NCBI RefSeq assembly: GCF_012516435.1
Contig: NZ_CP051216.1
Coordinates: forward strand, 1,940,001-2,004,000
Direction of reading: 5' to 3'
Source: Pseudodesulfovibrio sp. zrk46
GTDB lineage: Bacteria; Desulfobacterota; Desulfovibrionia; Desulfovibrionales; Desulfovibrionaceae
Length of the DNA stretch: 64,000 nt
The translations under genes and the position numbers were made by a program. How positions within the stretch are numbered: the first letter of the stretch is position 1; the number at the start of each line of letters is the position of its first letter. Shown piece by piece: positions 44,235 through 51,514 of this stretch. Below the pieces are notes generated by a model. The model had not been told where the DNA came from and searched no databases. It worked only from the letters and a program-made list of their open reading frames with translations.

Positions 44235-44915
44235 ATGGAATCACAGATGAGTTCCCCTGAAATTACGGAATTGGCCGAGGCAATGATCCAGGTGCAGCAA
44301 GCGCTTTCTCCTGCACTAAAGGACGCGGAGAACACTTTTACAAACAGCCGGTACGCAACACTTCATTCGGTCATGAATGCGTGCCGGGATGCTTTGATAA
44401 AGCACGGCGTCTGGCTGACCCAGTACCCGGTATCAGTTGAGGCTAATCAACTCGGCCTTGTCACCAAGATTGTCCATGCGGAGACAGGGCAGTGGCAGGC
44501 TTCATTGTTGACCATGCCGTTGCCAAAGAACGATCCGCAAGGGTATGGCTCGGCGATGACCTATGCGCGTAGGTACGGCTTGTCCGCATTGATCGGGATC
44601 GTGACAGAAAACGATGATGATGGAGAATTGGCTTCTCAGCAGGGCTGGCAGCACAACACTGGTTTTCAGCCCCGTAACCACAGGGAGAACCCAGCTGCTC
44701 CACAGCAGAAATCGGTTCCTGAGGGTACTGGTACTGACGCGGTAAATCTGCCTCGTCTTGATGGGGTGCAATACAGACACGGCACAGCCAATGACGGCAA
44801 GCAGTGCGTACTCGCAACTGGCGACACCCATTCCAAGAAGGCGTTCCTGCGCAAGGCCGGTTTCCGATGGGATGGCACCCGCAAGGTCTGGTGGAGGTAT
44901 GCAGATGCCGCATGA
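44235..44915 (+). CDS. ERF-family single-strand annealing protein
   Basis: A 226-residue ERF-type recombinase. The core is LAEAMIQVQQALSPALKDAENTFTNSRYATLHSVMNACRDALIKHGVWLTQYP, then NDPQGYGSAMTYARRYGLSALIGIVTENDDDGE, the family signature. ERF proteins coat and anneal complementary single strands for phage-style recombination. The C-terminal 60 residues (KKAFLRKAGFRWDGTRKVWWR) form a small extra domain. AAGGAGGTAGCC gives the start. It overlaps the next nuclease gene by 11 bp, the usual annealase/exonuclease coupling. Confidence 0.9.
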   Translation: MESQMSSPEITELAEAMIQVQQALSPALKDAENTFTNSRYATLHSVMNACRDALIKHGVWLTQYPVSVEANQLGLVTKIVHAETGQWQASLLTMPLPKNDPQGYGSAMTYARRYGLSALIGIVTENDDDGELASQQGWQHNTGFQPRNHRENPAAPQQKSVPEGTGTDAVNLPRLDGVQYRHGTANDGKQCVLATGDTHSKKAFLRKAGFRWDGTRKVWWRYADAA

Positions 44916-46122
44916 AAATCTCAAGGCACAAGGACTGCTTCGCCTCCTGACTCAAGGCCTCCTGGCTCACGCTGAGCAGAAGACAGTCTGTGAGCTTGGC
45001 GACCGTAGCCAGTACATCGGCATGTCTGACATCGGCAAAGGCATGGAGTGCATGCGGGCCGCAGTGGCGAGCAAACTCGGTCTGTCCGCCACTCCCGCCG
45101 CATCTGCCGTGGCTGGGCTTGATCCTGACGCTCTCGCTCGTACTCTTAGTCGGCAGATCATTCTGCAGCGAGGGCATTGGCAGGAACATGGCATAGAAAA
45201 AGCTCTTACCGCTACCGGTGTGAAGTTGTTGCCACAGCTTGAAATCTGCATTGAGCATAGCGGTGTACCCATAAAGGCACACCTGGACTTCACCCTGGTA
45301 TGGGGTGGCCGTCGTCCTGCTGTCCGGATTTTGGAACTCAAAAGCAATGAGCGCATTCCGGATTCGCTCTATGCTTCATACGAGGCGCAACTCTATGGCC
45401 AAATGGGACTGCTTTACGCCTGCTGGGGCGAACCTTGTTTTTCCGTCCCTGAAACGGAGATGGAATTGGTCACGTTTCCGCAGGCCGTGCAGGCCATGTT
45501 CGGCGTGACGCTTCCCGATTCCCCTAACACCGTGGACATCGAGGCGTGGGTGCTTTCCATCTCTCTGTCTGAGGTCAGACCATTCGGTCCGTATCTCGCT
45601 GACGAGATGATGCTGGCAACGTGCCTGCAGACAGCGGTTGCAATCTGGCGGGCGGCAGAAGACATACGAGCAGGAAACCTGGAGTTGAACGACCTCTACT
45701 ACTGCCGTGGCTTTCACCCTTTGTGCGATTGGTGCGACGTCAACGCAGACTGCCCGAAGTTTCGGGACATAAGTATCCCAGCAGATTCTGCTTGCGGCCT
45801 GGAGTTGGAAGAGCTTGCTATCCTCAAGGAGCGAAAGACTGCCCTGGAGGGACGTATTGCTGAGGCAGAAGAGCGCATCAAGCAAACGTATCGTCTGATT
45901 GGAGGGCAGGATTGGATTTCGACGGAAGATCATCGTTTTCGGATTGCGACCGTGGCTGGTCGAAGAACTCTCGATCGCTCCCAGGTCGTGGACACCTTAA
46001 CTTCATTGATTGGTGATGAACTCAAAGTCGAGGCAGCTTTGGAGCAATGCGAAAAGGCTGGCAGGTCTCATGAACGGCTATACGTCAGCAAGATCAATAA
46101 GCCGCTGAAGTCGGCGGCATAG
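44905..46122 (+). CDS. Cas4/RecB-like PD-(D/E)xK exonuclease
   Basis: A 405-residue nuclease. The catalytic set is GHWQEHGIEKAL (H91), HLDFTLVW (D128) and VRILELKSNE (E144-x-K146), the RecB/Cas4 arrangement. A C-terminal cysteine group (CRGFHPLCDWCDVNADCP, about 265-282), together with C49, could hold a [4Fe-4S] cluster as in Cas4/AddB. The last 90 residues are a coiled-coil-like tail. I choose the second ATG because GGAGGT is best spaced for it. Together with the ERF protein it would resect and anneal DNA ends during island recombination. Confidence 0.82.
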   Translation: MPHENLKAQGLLRLLTQGLLAHAEQKTVCELGDRSQYIGMSDIGKGMECMRAAVASKLGLSATPAASAVAGLDPDALARTLSRQIILQRGHWQEHGIEKALTATGVKLLPQLEICIEHSGVPIKAHLDFTLVWGGRRPAVRILELKSNERIPDSLYASYEAQLYGQMGLLYACWGEPCFSVPETEMELVTFPQAVQAMFGVTLPDSPNTVDIEAWVLSISLSEVRPFGPYLADEMMLATCLQTAVAIWRAAEDIRAGNLELNDLYYCRGFHPLCDWCDVNADCPKFRDISIPADSACGLELEELAILKERKTALEGRIAEAEERIKQTYRLIGGQDWISTEDHRFRIATVAGRRTLDRSQVVDTLTSLIGDELKVEAALEQCEKAGRSHERLYVSKINKPLKSAA

Positions 46123-46144
46123 CCAACACAAACACGATTGGCAG

Positions 46145-46175
46145 AAAGGCGCACCTCCTCCCGGGGGTGCGCCTT
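46145..46175 (+). terminator. Terminator-like hairpin inside the recombination operon
   Basis: AAAGGCGCACC and GGGTGCGCCTTTT form a long stem around TCCTCCCGG with TTTT at the end. It lies between the nuclease gene and the MoxR-like ATPase gene and probably lowers expression of the downstream genes or ends a shorter transcript. Confidence 0.78.
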
Positions 46176-46198
46176 TTCTGTTTTCAAAGGAGATAAGT

Positions 46199-47188
46199 AT
46201 GAGTGAAATTCTCAAAGAGTTGCAGACACTGCAGCCTGCCGAACATGATGCCGGTGAAGTCTTCAGCGGCAAGAAGTCCAAGCGTACTGTGCGCGGCTTT
46301 GCATCGGCATCCTCATTCACCCCTGACCTTAACCCCGAGTACCTGTTCCACGATTCCAGCCGTGATGCCGTTGTCTGGTTCATGGATTCATCCGATCCGC
46401 TGTACGTCTTTGGCCCCGCAGGAAGTGGAAAGACAAGTCTCATCAAACAGCTTTCTGCCAAGCTCAATTACCCTGTGTTCGATATCACCGGTCATGGGCG
46501 ATTGGAGTTCCCGGATATGGTCGGCCATCTGACTGTTGAAGATTCAAATATGACGTTTCAATACGGCCCCCTTGCGCTCGCCATGAAGTTCGGTGGGTTG
46601 TTCCTGCTGAATGAAATCGACCTGCTCGATCCGGCAACGGCAGCAGGGCTGAACGGTATTCTCGACGGGGACCCATTGTGCATTCCTGAGAACGGTGGCG
46701 AGGTCATCAAGCCCCATCAGTTGTTCCGGTTTGCGGCAACAGCCAATACTAACGGCGGGACGGACGAAACTGGTCTGTACCAAGGGACATTAAGGCAAAA
46801 TCTAGCCTTCATGGACCGCTTCTGGCTCTGCGAGATCGGCTACCCCAGCCCCAAGGCTGAAAGGGAGTTGCTGCACCGCAAGGCTCCCGGTTTGCCGAAG
46901 GATATTCGCACGAAGATGGTCGAGTTTGCCAATGAGGTGCGCAAACTGTTCATGGGCGAAGCTGACGGAAACTTCCGCGACACCATTGAGGTGACGTTCT
47001 CGACTCGCACTCTTATTCGCTGGGCGGATCTGACCGTTCGATTTCAACCGCTAGCCCGACAGGGCATCCAACCCGTGACTTATGCGCTTGATCGCGCTCT
47101 TGCCTATCGCGCCACACCGGAAACCCGGACGGTGTTGCACGAGCTCGCGCAACGCATCTTCCCGCAACAGAAGGAGAATGAATCATGA
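46199..47188 (+). CDS. MoxR/CobS-like AAA+ ATPase
   Basis: A 329-residue AAA+ protein. Walker A is VFGPAGSGKTSLIKQL (70-85), Walker B is GGLFLLNEIDLLDPATAAGLNGILDG (NEID in place of DEID, common in MoxR/CobS), and sensor 1 is FRFAATANTNGGTDETGLYQGT, as in CobS. It has a short N-terminal arm and a C-terminal lid. MoxR/CobS ATPases act with VWA-domain partners to remodel or metallate other proteins; here the partner is encoded two genes downstream. TCAAAGGAGATAAGT precedes the ATG. Confidence 0.9.
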   Translation: MSEILKELQTLQPAEHDAGEVFSGKKSKRTVRGFASASSFTPDLNPEYLFHDSSRDAVVWFMDSSDPLYVFGPAGSGKTSLIKQLSAKLNYPVFDITGHGRLEFPDMVGHLTVEDSNMTFQYGPLALAMKFGGLFLLNEIDLLDPATAAGLNGILDGDPLCIPENGGEVIKPHQLFRFAATANTNGGTDETGLYQGTLRQNLAFMDRFWLCEIGYPSPKAERELLHRKAPGLPKDIRTKMVEFANEVRKLFMGEADGNFRDTIEVTFSTRTLIRWADLTVRFQPLARQGIQPVTYALDRALAYRATPETRTVLHELAQRIFPQQKENES

Positions 47189-48147
47189 TAAATACGGATA
47201 TAACCGTTCTCGACAACCTGATAGCCCTGAATCTCGATGTGAACATCTGGACGGCACGCAAAAAGCTGACGCCTGCGGACTTCGGTGGCGCTGAACTTCC
47301 GCCTGAAGAGCTTGCCTCGCTTGGTAGCAAGAAAATATGCGACCCCAAGGAACTGCGGATCTTCGGCACGCTCAAGGCCCGCGCCGTGAACCTGCTGGAT
47401 CGGACCGGCGTTCGCTTTCTAGGCGGCTGGGGCATCCCGGAAGAAAAGGCCGATGAAATCGTGGCCGAGTTGACCACCATTCGGGCCGACTTCTTGAATG
47501 CAAAGGCACAATTCCTCAGCAGGTATGATGAAGCTGTCAAAGACTGGATTGTTCAACATCCCGGCTGGGAAAGCCTGATTGGAACCTCTTCAGTGAGCGC
47601 GGATTACGTTCGCAGCCGCATTGATTTCAAGTGGCAATTCTTCAAGCTTGTCCCTCCCACAGACAATGTGGTTGGGCATGGCCTGCAGCACGAAGTGAGT
47701 GAACTGGGCGACACCTTGTTTGACGAGGTTGCTAAGGCTGCCAGCGACACATGGAAACGTTGCTTTGAGGGCAAAGACAAGGTGACACACAAGGCGCTTT
47801 CCCCTCTTCGGTCCATCCATAACAAGCTCGCAGGGTTGACCTTTGTTGAGCCCCGTGTCGTTCCGGTGGTTGATCTGTTGGATACGGCCTTTAACCGGAT
47901 GCCGAAGCGGGGTTATATTCAGGGCAGTGCGCTGGTCATGCTTCAGGGGGTTGTCTCGCTGCTTCGCGACCCCGCAACGCTCGTTGCGCATGGTCAGAAG
48001 ATCCTGGATGGACAGGATACAGCCGACATCCTGTCTGGCCTAGTTGCAGAGACGATTTCGATTTTGCCGCAGGAAACTCCTACGGTCACAATAGAGTTCG
48101 TTCCTGAGTCGGTGCAGCATCAGATCGACAGTCATGGGTTGTGGTGA
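47185..48147 (+). CDS. DUF3150 domain-containing protein
   Basis: A 320-residue protein of the DUF3150 type. It opens with LDNLIALNLDVNIWTARKKLTPADFGGAELPPEELASLGSKKICDPKELRIFGTLKARAVNLLDRTGVRFLGGWGIPE. This layout recurs in plasmids and integrative elements between a CobS-like ATPase and a VWA gene. The rest is helical without catalytic motifs. Its ATG overlaps the ATPase stop (ATGA). It is likely the third member of the ATPase/VWA complex; its activity is unknown. Confidence 0.85.
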   Translation: MINTDITVLDNLIALNLDVNIWTARKKLTPADFGGAELPPEELASLGSKKICDPKELRIFGTLKARAVNLLDRTGVRFLGGWGIPEEKADEIVAELTTIRADFLNAKAQFLSRYDEAVKDWIVQHPGWESLIGTSSVSADYVRSRIDFKWQFFKLVPPTDNVVGHGLQHEVSELGDTLFDEVAKAASDTWKRCFEGKDKVTHKALSPLRSIHNKLAGLTFVEPRVVPVVDLLDTAFNRMPKRGYIQGSALVMLQGVVSLLRDPATLVAHGQKILDGQDTADILSGLVAETISILPQETPTVTIEFVPESVQHQIDSHGLW

Positions 48148-48152
48148 TCGTC

Positions 48153-49724
48153 ATGGAGAACAAGCTTCTTATGAAATCACTGCCCATGGTGGCTTCGGTT
48201 CTCGGGCGCAAGTACGGGGTGAAAGTCGTCATTGGCGGCAAAGGGGCATACACGGATGGGGGTACCATCCATCTGCCTTCGTTGCCATTGGAATGTAGTG
48301 ATACACTCATCGGCCTTGCTCGCGGCTACATTGACCACGAAGCTGCCCACATTCGAGAAACACGCTTCGACTGGTTGCGTCTGGCTAACCTGACACCGCT
48401 GGAAATGCACGTGTGGAACATCTTCGAGGATTGGCGGGTCGAGCATCAGCTCGCTCGCCTGTTCCCTGGATGTCGTTCAAACTTCAACTGGTTGATTCAA
48501 CATCTGTTCGGCAATGCCAATGAGCAGACAGCCGATCCGGCTATGGCTATCCTCAATTGGCTGCTCTTGTCGGTCCGAGCCTGGGATGTCCCGTCTCTGA
48601 ACGGACAACGGGACGATGTCGGCAACTTCGTTGAATCCCATTATCCCGGCCTGGTCGGGCGGTTGAATCCTGTCCTGAAAAAGGTAAATGCCTACTGCGA
48701 TTCCTCTCAGGATTGCATCCTCTATGCGCGGGAAGTCGTTTCGCTTCTAAAGGAGAAAGCGGCTTCTCAGTCCCCGCAAAATGGGGACTCGACAATGGGT
48801 AAACCAGGCAAAAGGGAAGTGTCTGATGAACTCCCTTCGGACGCCTTGAATCGGTTGATTCGCGCCGATGACATCGACCTGCCCGATGACCTTGGCGAAG
48901 CCCTGGCGGCAAGTCTGCGTAAGCAATCGCCCAAGGAGTTGGACGAATCGCTTCGCGTGGCGCAGCTCGGAAGCAAGACCACGAAGCCGATAAATCCAGA
49001 GGACGCTGCCGCCACAAAGCGGGCATCAATTGCCCTGCGGACGCAACTCCAGGGGTTGTTACAATCGTCGTTGCTGACACGAATCAAGGTCGGACGTCAT
49101 GGCCGATTGGATGCACGACAACTTCACCGCCTGTCGGCGGCAGACGCTCGTGTTTTCAGGCGTGATGGTCACAAGGTCGGAATCAACACAGCCGTTCACA
49201 TCCTGCTTGATTGCTCCGGCTCCATGCGACGACGTATCAAGCTCACCAGTCAAGTTTGCCATGCTGTCGCCACGGCCCTGGATGCCATCAACGGTATCAA
49301 TGTCGGAGTGACCGCGTTTCCCGCAGGAACACCGACTGACGGCGGCAATGGGAATGATCGTGGTCCCACGATCTGCCCAATCTTGAAGCATGGTGAAAGA
49401 CTGCATGACAACTTCGCCGTAAGCGCAACAGGCTGCACTCCTCTCGGCGAAGCCTTTTGGTGGGTACTGCAACAGATGCATACCCTTGCCGAGTCCAGAA
49501 AGATCATTCTGATCCTGACAGACGGCGATCCCGACTCCTTCAACATGGCTCTTGATGCTCTTGAAGAGGGGAGGCGATTCGGCGTCGAAGTATACGGCCT
49601 AGGCATCCTGTCTGAAGCTATCACCAAACTCCTTCCCAACCACAGTCGCATCATCAACGAGTTGTCCGAACTGGCTCCCGCCATGTTCGGCATGCTGCGT
49701 GGTGCGCTTCTCAATCAGAAATAA
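48153..49724 (+). CDS. CobT-like VWA protein with N-terminal zincin-type motif
   Basis: A 523-residue two-domain protein. Near the N-terminus GYIDHEAAHIRETRF gives H62-E-x-x-H66, and NIFEDWRVEHQL (about 89-100) gives the ED-x-R-x-E element also seen in CobT. Together they form a metalloprotease-like fold. A charged central region follows. The C-terminal VWA domain has the MIDAS motif LLDCSGSM (D353-x-S-x-S), then TGCTPLGEAFWW and LILTDGDPD. An alternative GTG lies 12 bp upstream. It is the likely partner of the upstream AAA+ ATPase, by analogy with the CobS/CobT chelatase. Confidence 0.87.
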   Translation: MENKLLMKSLPMVASVLGRKYGVKVVIGGKGAYTDGGTIHLPSLPLECSDTLIGLARGYIDHEAAHIRETRFDWLRLANLTPLEMHVWNIFEDWRVEHQLARLFPGCRSNFNWLIQHLFGNANEQTADPAMAILNWLLLSVRAWDVPSLNGQRDDVGNFVESHYPGLVGRLNPVLKKVNAYCDSSQDCILYAREVVSLLKEKAASQSPQNGDSTMGKPGKREVSDELPSDALNRLIRADDIDLPDDLGEALAASLRKQSPKELDESLRVAQLGSKTTKPINPEDAAATKRASIALRTQLQGLLQSSLLTRIKVGRHGRLDARQLHRLSAADARVFRRDGHKVGINTAVHILLDCSGSMRRRIKLTSQVCHAVATALDAINGINVGVTAFPAGTPTDGGNGNDRGPTICPILKHGERLHDNFAVSATGCTPLGEAFWWVLQQMHTLAESRKIILILTDGDPDSFNMALDALEEGRRFGVEVYGLGILSEAITKLLPNHSRIINELSELAPAMFGMLRGALLNQK

Positions 49725-49738
49725 TCACGAGGTACAAT

Positions 49739-50074
49739 ATGGATATCGAGATCCCCAAATGCCCGAACTGCGATAGTTCGGAGCATGTCGTATTGGTCAA
49801 CACAAGCCAAAAGGTAGGCACAGTCGTCGGCGGCGTAGCCGGTGGAATGGCAGGTTATGCAGGAGCCTCCTCCGGGGCCGTGATGGGGGCAACGATAGGC
49901 TCTGTGGTCCCCGTCGTAGGAACAGGCCTTGGATTCTTAACGGGAGGCCTGGCTGGTGCGCTCGCAGGATTCTTCGCCGGTTCCGCAGTGGGCAATCAGG
50001 TTGGCGAACACATCGACCGGCATGTTATAGGTGAATACCGTTGCAATGAATGCGGGAAGGAGTTTGAAGCTTGA
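49739..50074 (+). CDS. Split zinc-ribbon / glycine-zipper protein
   Basis: A 111-residue protein. CPNC (8-11) and CNEC (104-107) are the two halves of a zinc ribbon at opposite ends. Between them lies a 70-residue Gly/Ala-rich hydrophobic region (VGTVVGGVAGGMAG ... GFFAGSAVGNQVGEHI) with GxxxG repeats, a glycine zipper able to form a membrane hairpin. Folding would bring both CxxC pairs together. GAGGTACAAT precedes the ATG. It closes the recombination operon; a membrane-linked or pore role is inferred. Confidence 0.75.
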   Translation: MDIEIPKCPNCDSSEHVVLVNTSQKVGTVVGGVAGGMAGYAGASSGAVMGATIGSVVPVVGTGLGFLTGGLAGALAGFFAGSAVGNQVGEHIDRHVIGEYRCNECGKEFEA

Positions 50075-50080
50075 AAAATT

Positions 50081-50106
50081 GAGCCGCTGGCAAATGCTGG
50101 CGGCTC
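50081..50106 (+). terminator. Weak intrinsic terminator of the recombination operon
   Basis: GAGCCGC and GCGGCTC pair around TGGCAAATGCTG (GC/GC extends the stem), followed by TCTTTG. The T run is poor. The 50107-50290 stretch has no gene I can identify and probably holds the promoter of the next pair. Confidence 0.5.
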
Positions 50107-50290
50107 TCTTTGCTCACAGGCTAGATAATTGGCCTATCTTAGCATTTCATATGTGAACTCATAGTCTTAAGTTGTCCGCAACGAAGTTTAAGCATGAAGG
50201 ATTCCTGGAGGCAGTATTTGAACCCCATTGAGAAATTGTTTGTTTTTTGAGCAGAAGGCTGTAAAGAATAGAAAAATTATAACCTTATTG

Positions 50291-51514
50291 ATGGATATTC
50301 TTATGGCGTATGAAGAGTTTATTGAAGAGATCAAAAGAGACGCTGTATATAATGAAATATTGTCAAACCAGTATTTCATACGATTGAGAGGTGTTAAGCA
50401 ACTTGGCTTTGCTTACCTTGATTGGAAGAAGGCAACACATACTCGCTATGCCCATAGTGTTGGCTCTGCAGAATTGGCTTACTGCATATCACGACTGATC
50501 GGACTCCCGATTCCAAAATGTAAAATATTGGCGTATTCAGCTGCGTTACATGAAGTTGGCACTCCTCCTTATTCCTATAGCATCACAAAAGAAATATGTG
50601 ATGCAATGGATTTTGACAAAGTGAAGATGGCCGAGAAGGTAGTTAAAAAGCATTTTAGTTCAATATTGAAAGGGGAAACAGGGAAGGTTGTTGAAATCAT
50701 TTCAAGAGAAAAAAAGAATGAAATCGACGACCAAATTGTTTTTGGCCTTGTCGGTGCCAATACACTTGATTTTTTGTCAAGAGATTCACAGAACACTATC
50801 CCGATATTTAGTAAGGATCTTTTGAAAACTATAGTTGGGCTTGTGGTTAAAGAGCATGATTCGTTAGTTCTGGAGAAAGGGTACAAAGACCTGTACTACA
50901 TCATTCATGGTGCAAAGAAGCTTATGAATCATAATGTGTATTTTTCTCCCAAAAGAAGAATAGCAGATATGATGCTGTCGGAAGCTCTTAAGTACGTGCT
51001 GGAGAATAAGAGATCCAATTACATACTGGAAGCGTTTAATAGCACAGACCATTTTAAATCATTATCTGACAATTCATTGCTGTCTCTTCTGAGTAGTGCC
51101 GTTAAGGGAACTCAATATGAGTCGATGATGGCTTTGCTGTCTTCAGATAGTGTGTTTGAGTCGCTAAACATTCCAGTCCGGATACTTCGTGCTCATGAAG
51201 AAGTCATTGATAGTTCTGATTTTATTCATCTTGTAACGACATATATTCAGAAAGACCTTCAAGTTGATAAAAGCGATTTCATCGTCGATTCTCCACTCAA
51301 TTTTGTTGTGAGATTTCATGGTGAAAAATACGAAGGCGAGGCTAAATTCAATCATACTTTGCCACCGGAGCTTTTATCTTTTGCAGATCTATTTTCAGAA
51401 CCTGCGATTAATCGGAAGCGCAAAAAAGCTCTACGTACTAAAACAAAGTGGATGATTTATTACCACCCGAAGGTGCAAGAAACCATCAGCAAGCTGTATT
51501 CTAACGATGGATAA
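50291..51514 (+). CDS. SAMHD1/dGTPase-like HD-superfamily protein with altered active site
   Basis: A 407-residue AT-rich gene product. RLRGVKQLGFAYLDWKKATHTRYAHSVGSAELAYCI matches the start of SAMHD1/dGTPase HD domains (QLG, HTRFEHSLG). Next comes ALHEVGTPPYSYS where LLHDIGHGPFSH is usual, so the HD doublet is H87-E88 and the nearby histidines are gone. VGANTLDFLSRDS replaces the DVDKWDYFARD element, with N157 in place of the metal-binding aspartate. The C-terminal half is less conserved. It may be a nucleotide-binding pseudoenzyme or an enzyme with changed chemistry. The start is uncertain: ATG 50303 and TTG 50228 are also possible. It overlaps the next gene by 8 bp. Confidence 0.78.
   Translation: MDILMAYEEFIEEIKRDAVYNEILSNQYFIRLRGVKQLGFAYLDWKKATHTRYAHSVGSAELAYCISRLIGLPIPKCKILAYSAALHEVGTPPYSYSITKEICDAMDFDKVKMAEKVVKKHFSSILKGETGKVVEIISREKKNEIDDQIVFGLVGANTLDFLSRDSQNTIPIFSKDLLKTIVGLVVKEHDSLVLEKGYKDLYYIIHGAKKLMNHNVYFSPKRRIADMMLSEALKYVLENKRSNYILEAFNSTDHFKSLSDNSLLSLLSSAVKGTQYESMMALLSSDSVFESLNIPVRILRAHEEVIDSSDFIHLVTTYIQKDLQVDKSDFIVDSPLNFVVRFHGEKYEGEAKFNHTLPPELLSFADLFSEPAINRKRKKALRTKTKWMIYYHPKVQETISKLYSNDG

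Noticed and set aside
46199-49724. The CobS/CobT-like pair as cobalamin biosynthesis genes.
   Set aside because: They sit in a recombination operon of an island without any cob genes; only the AAA/VWA architecture is shared.
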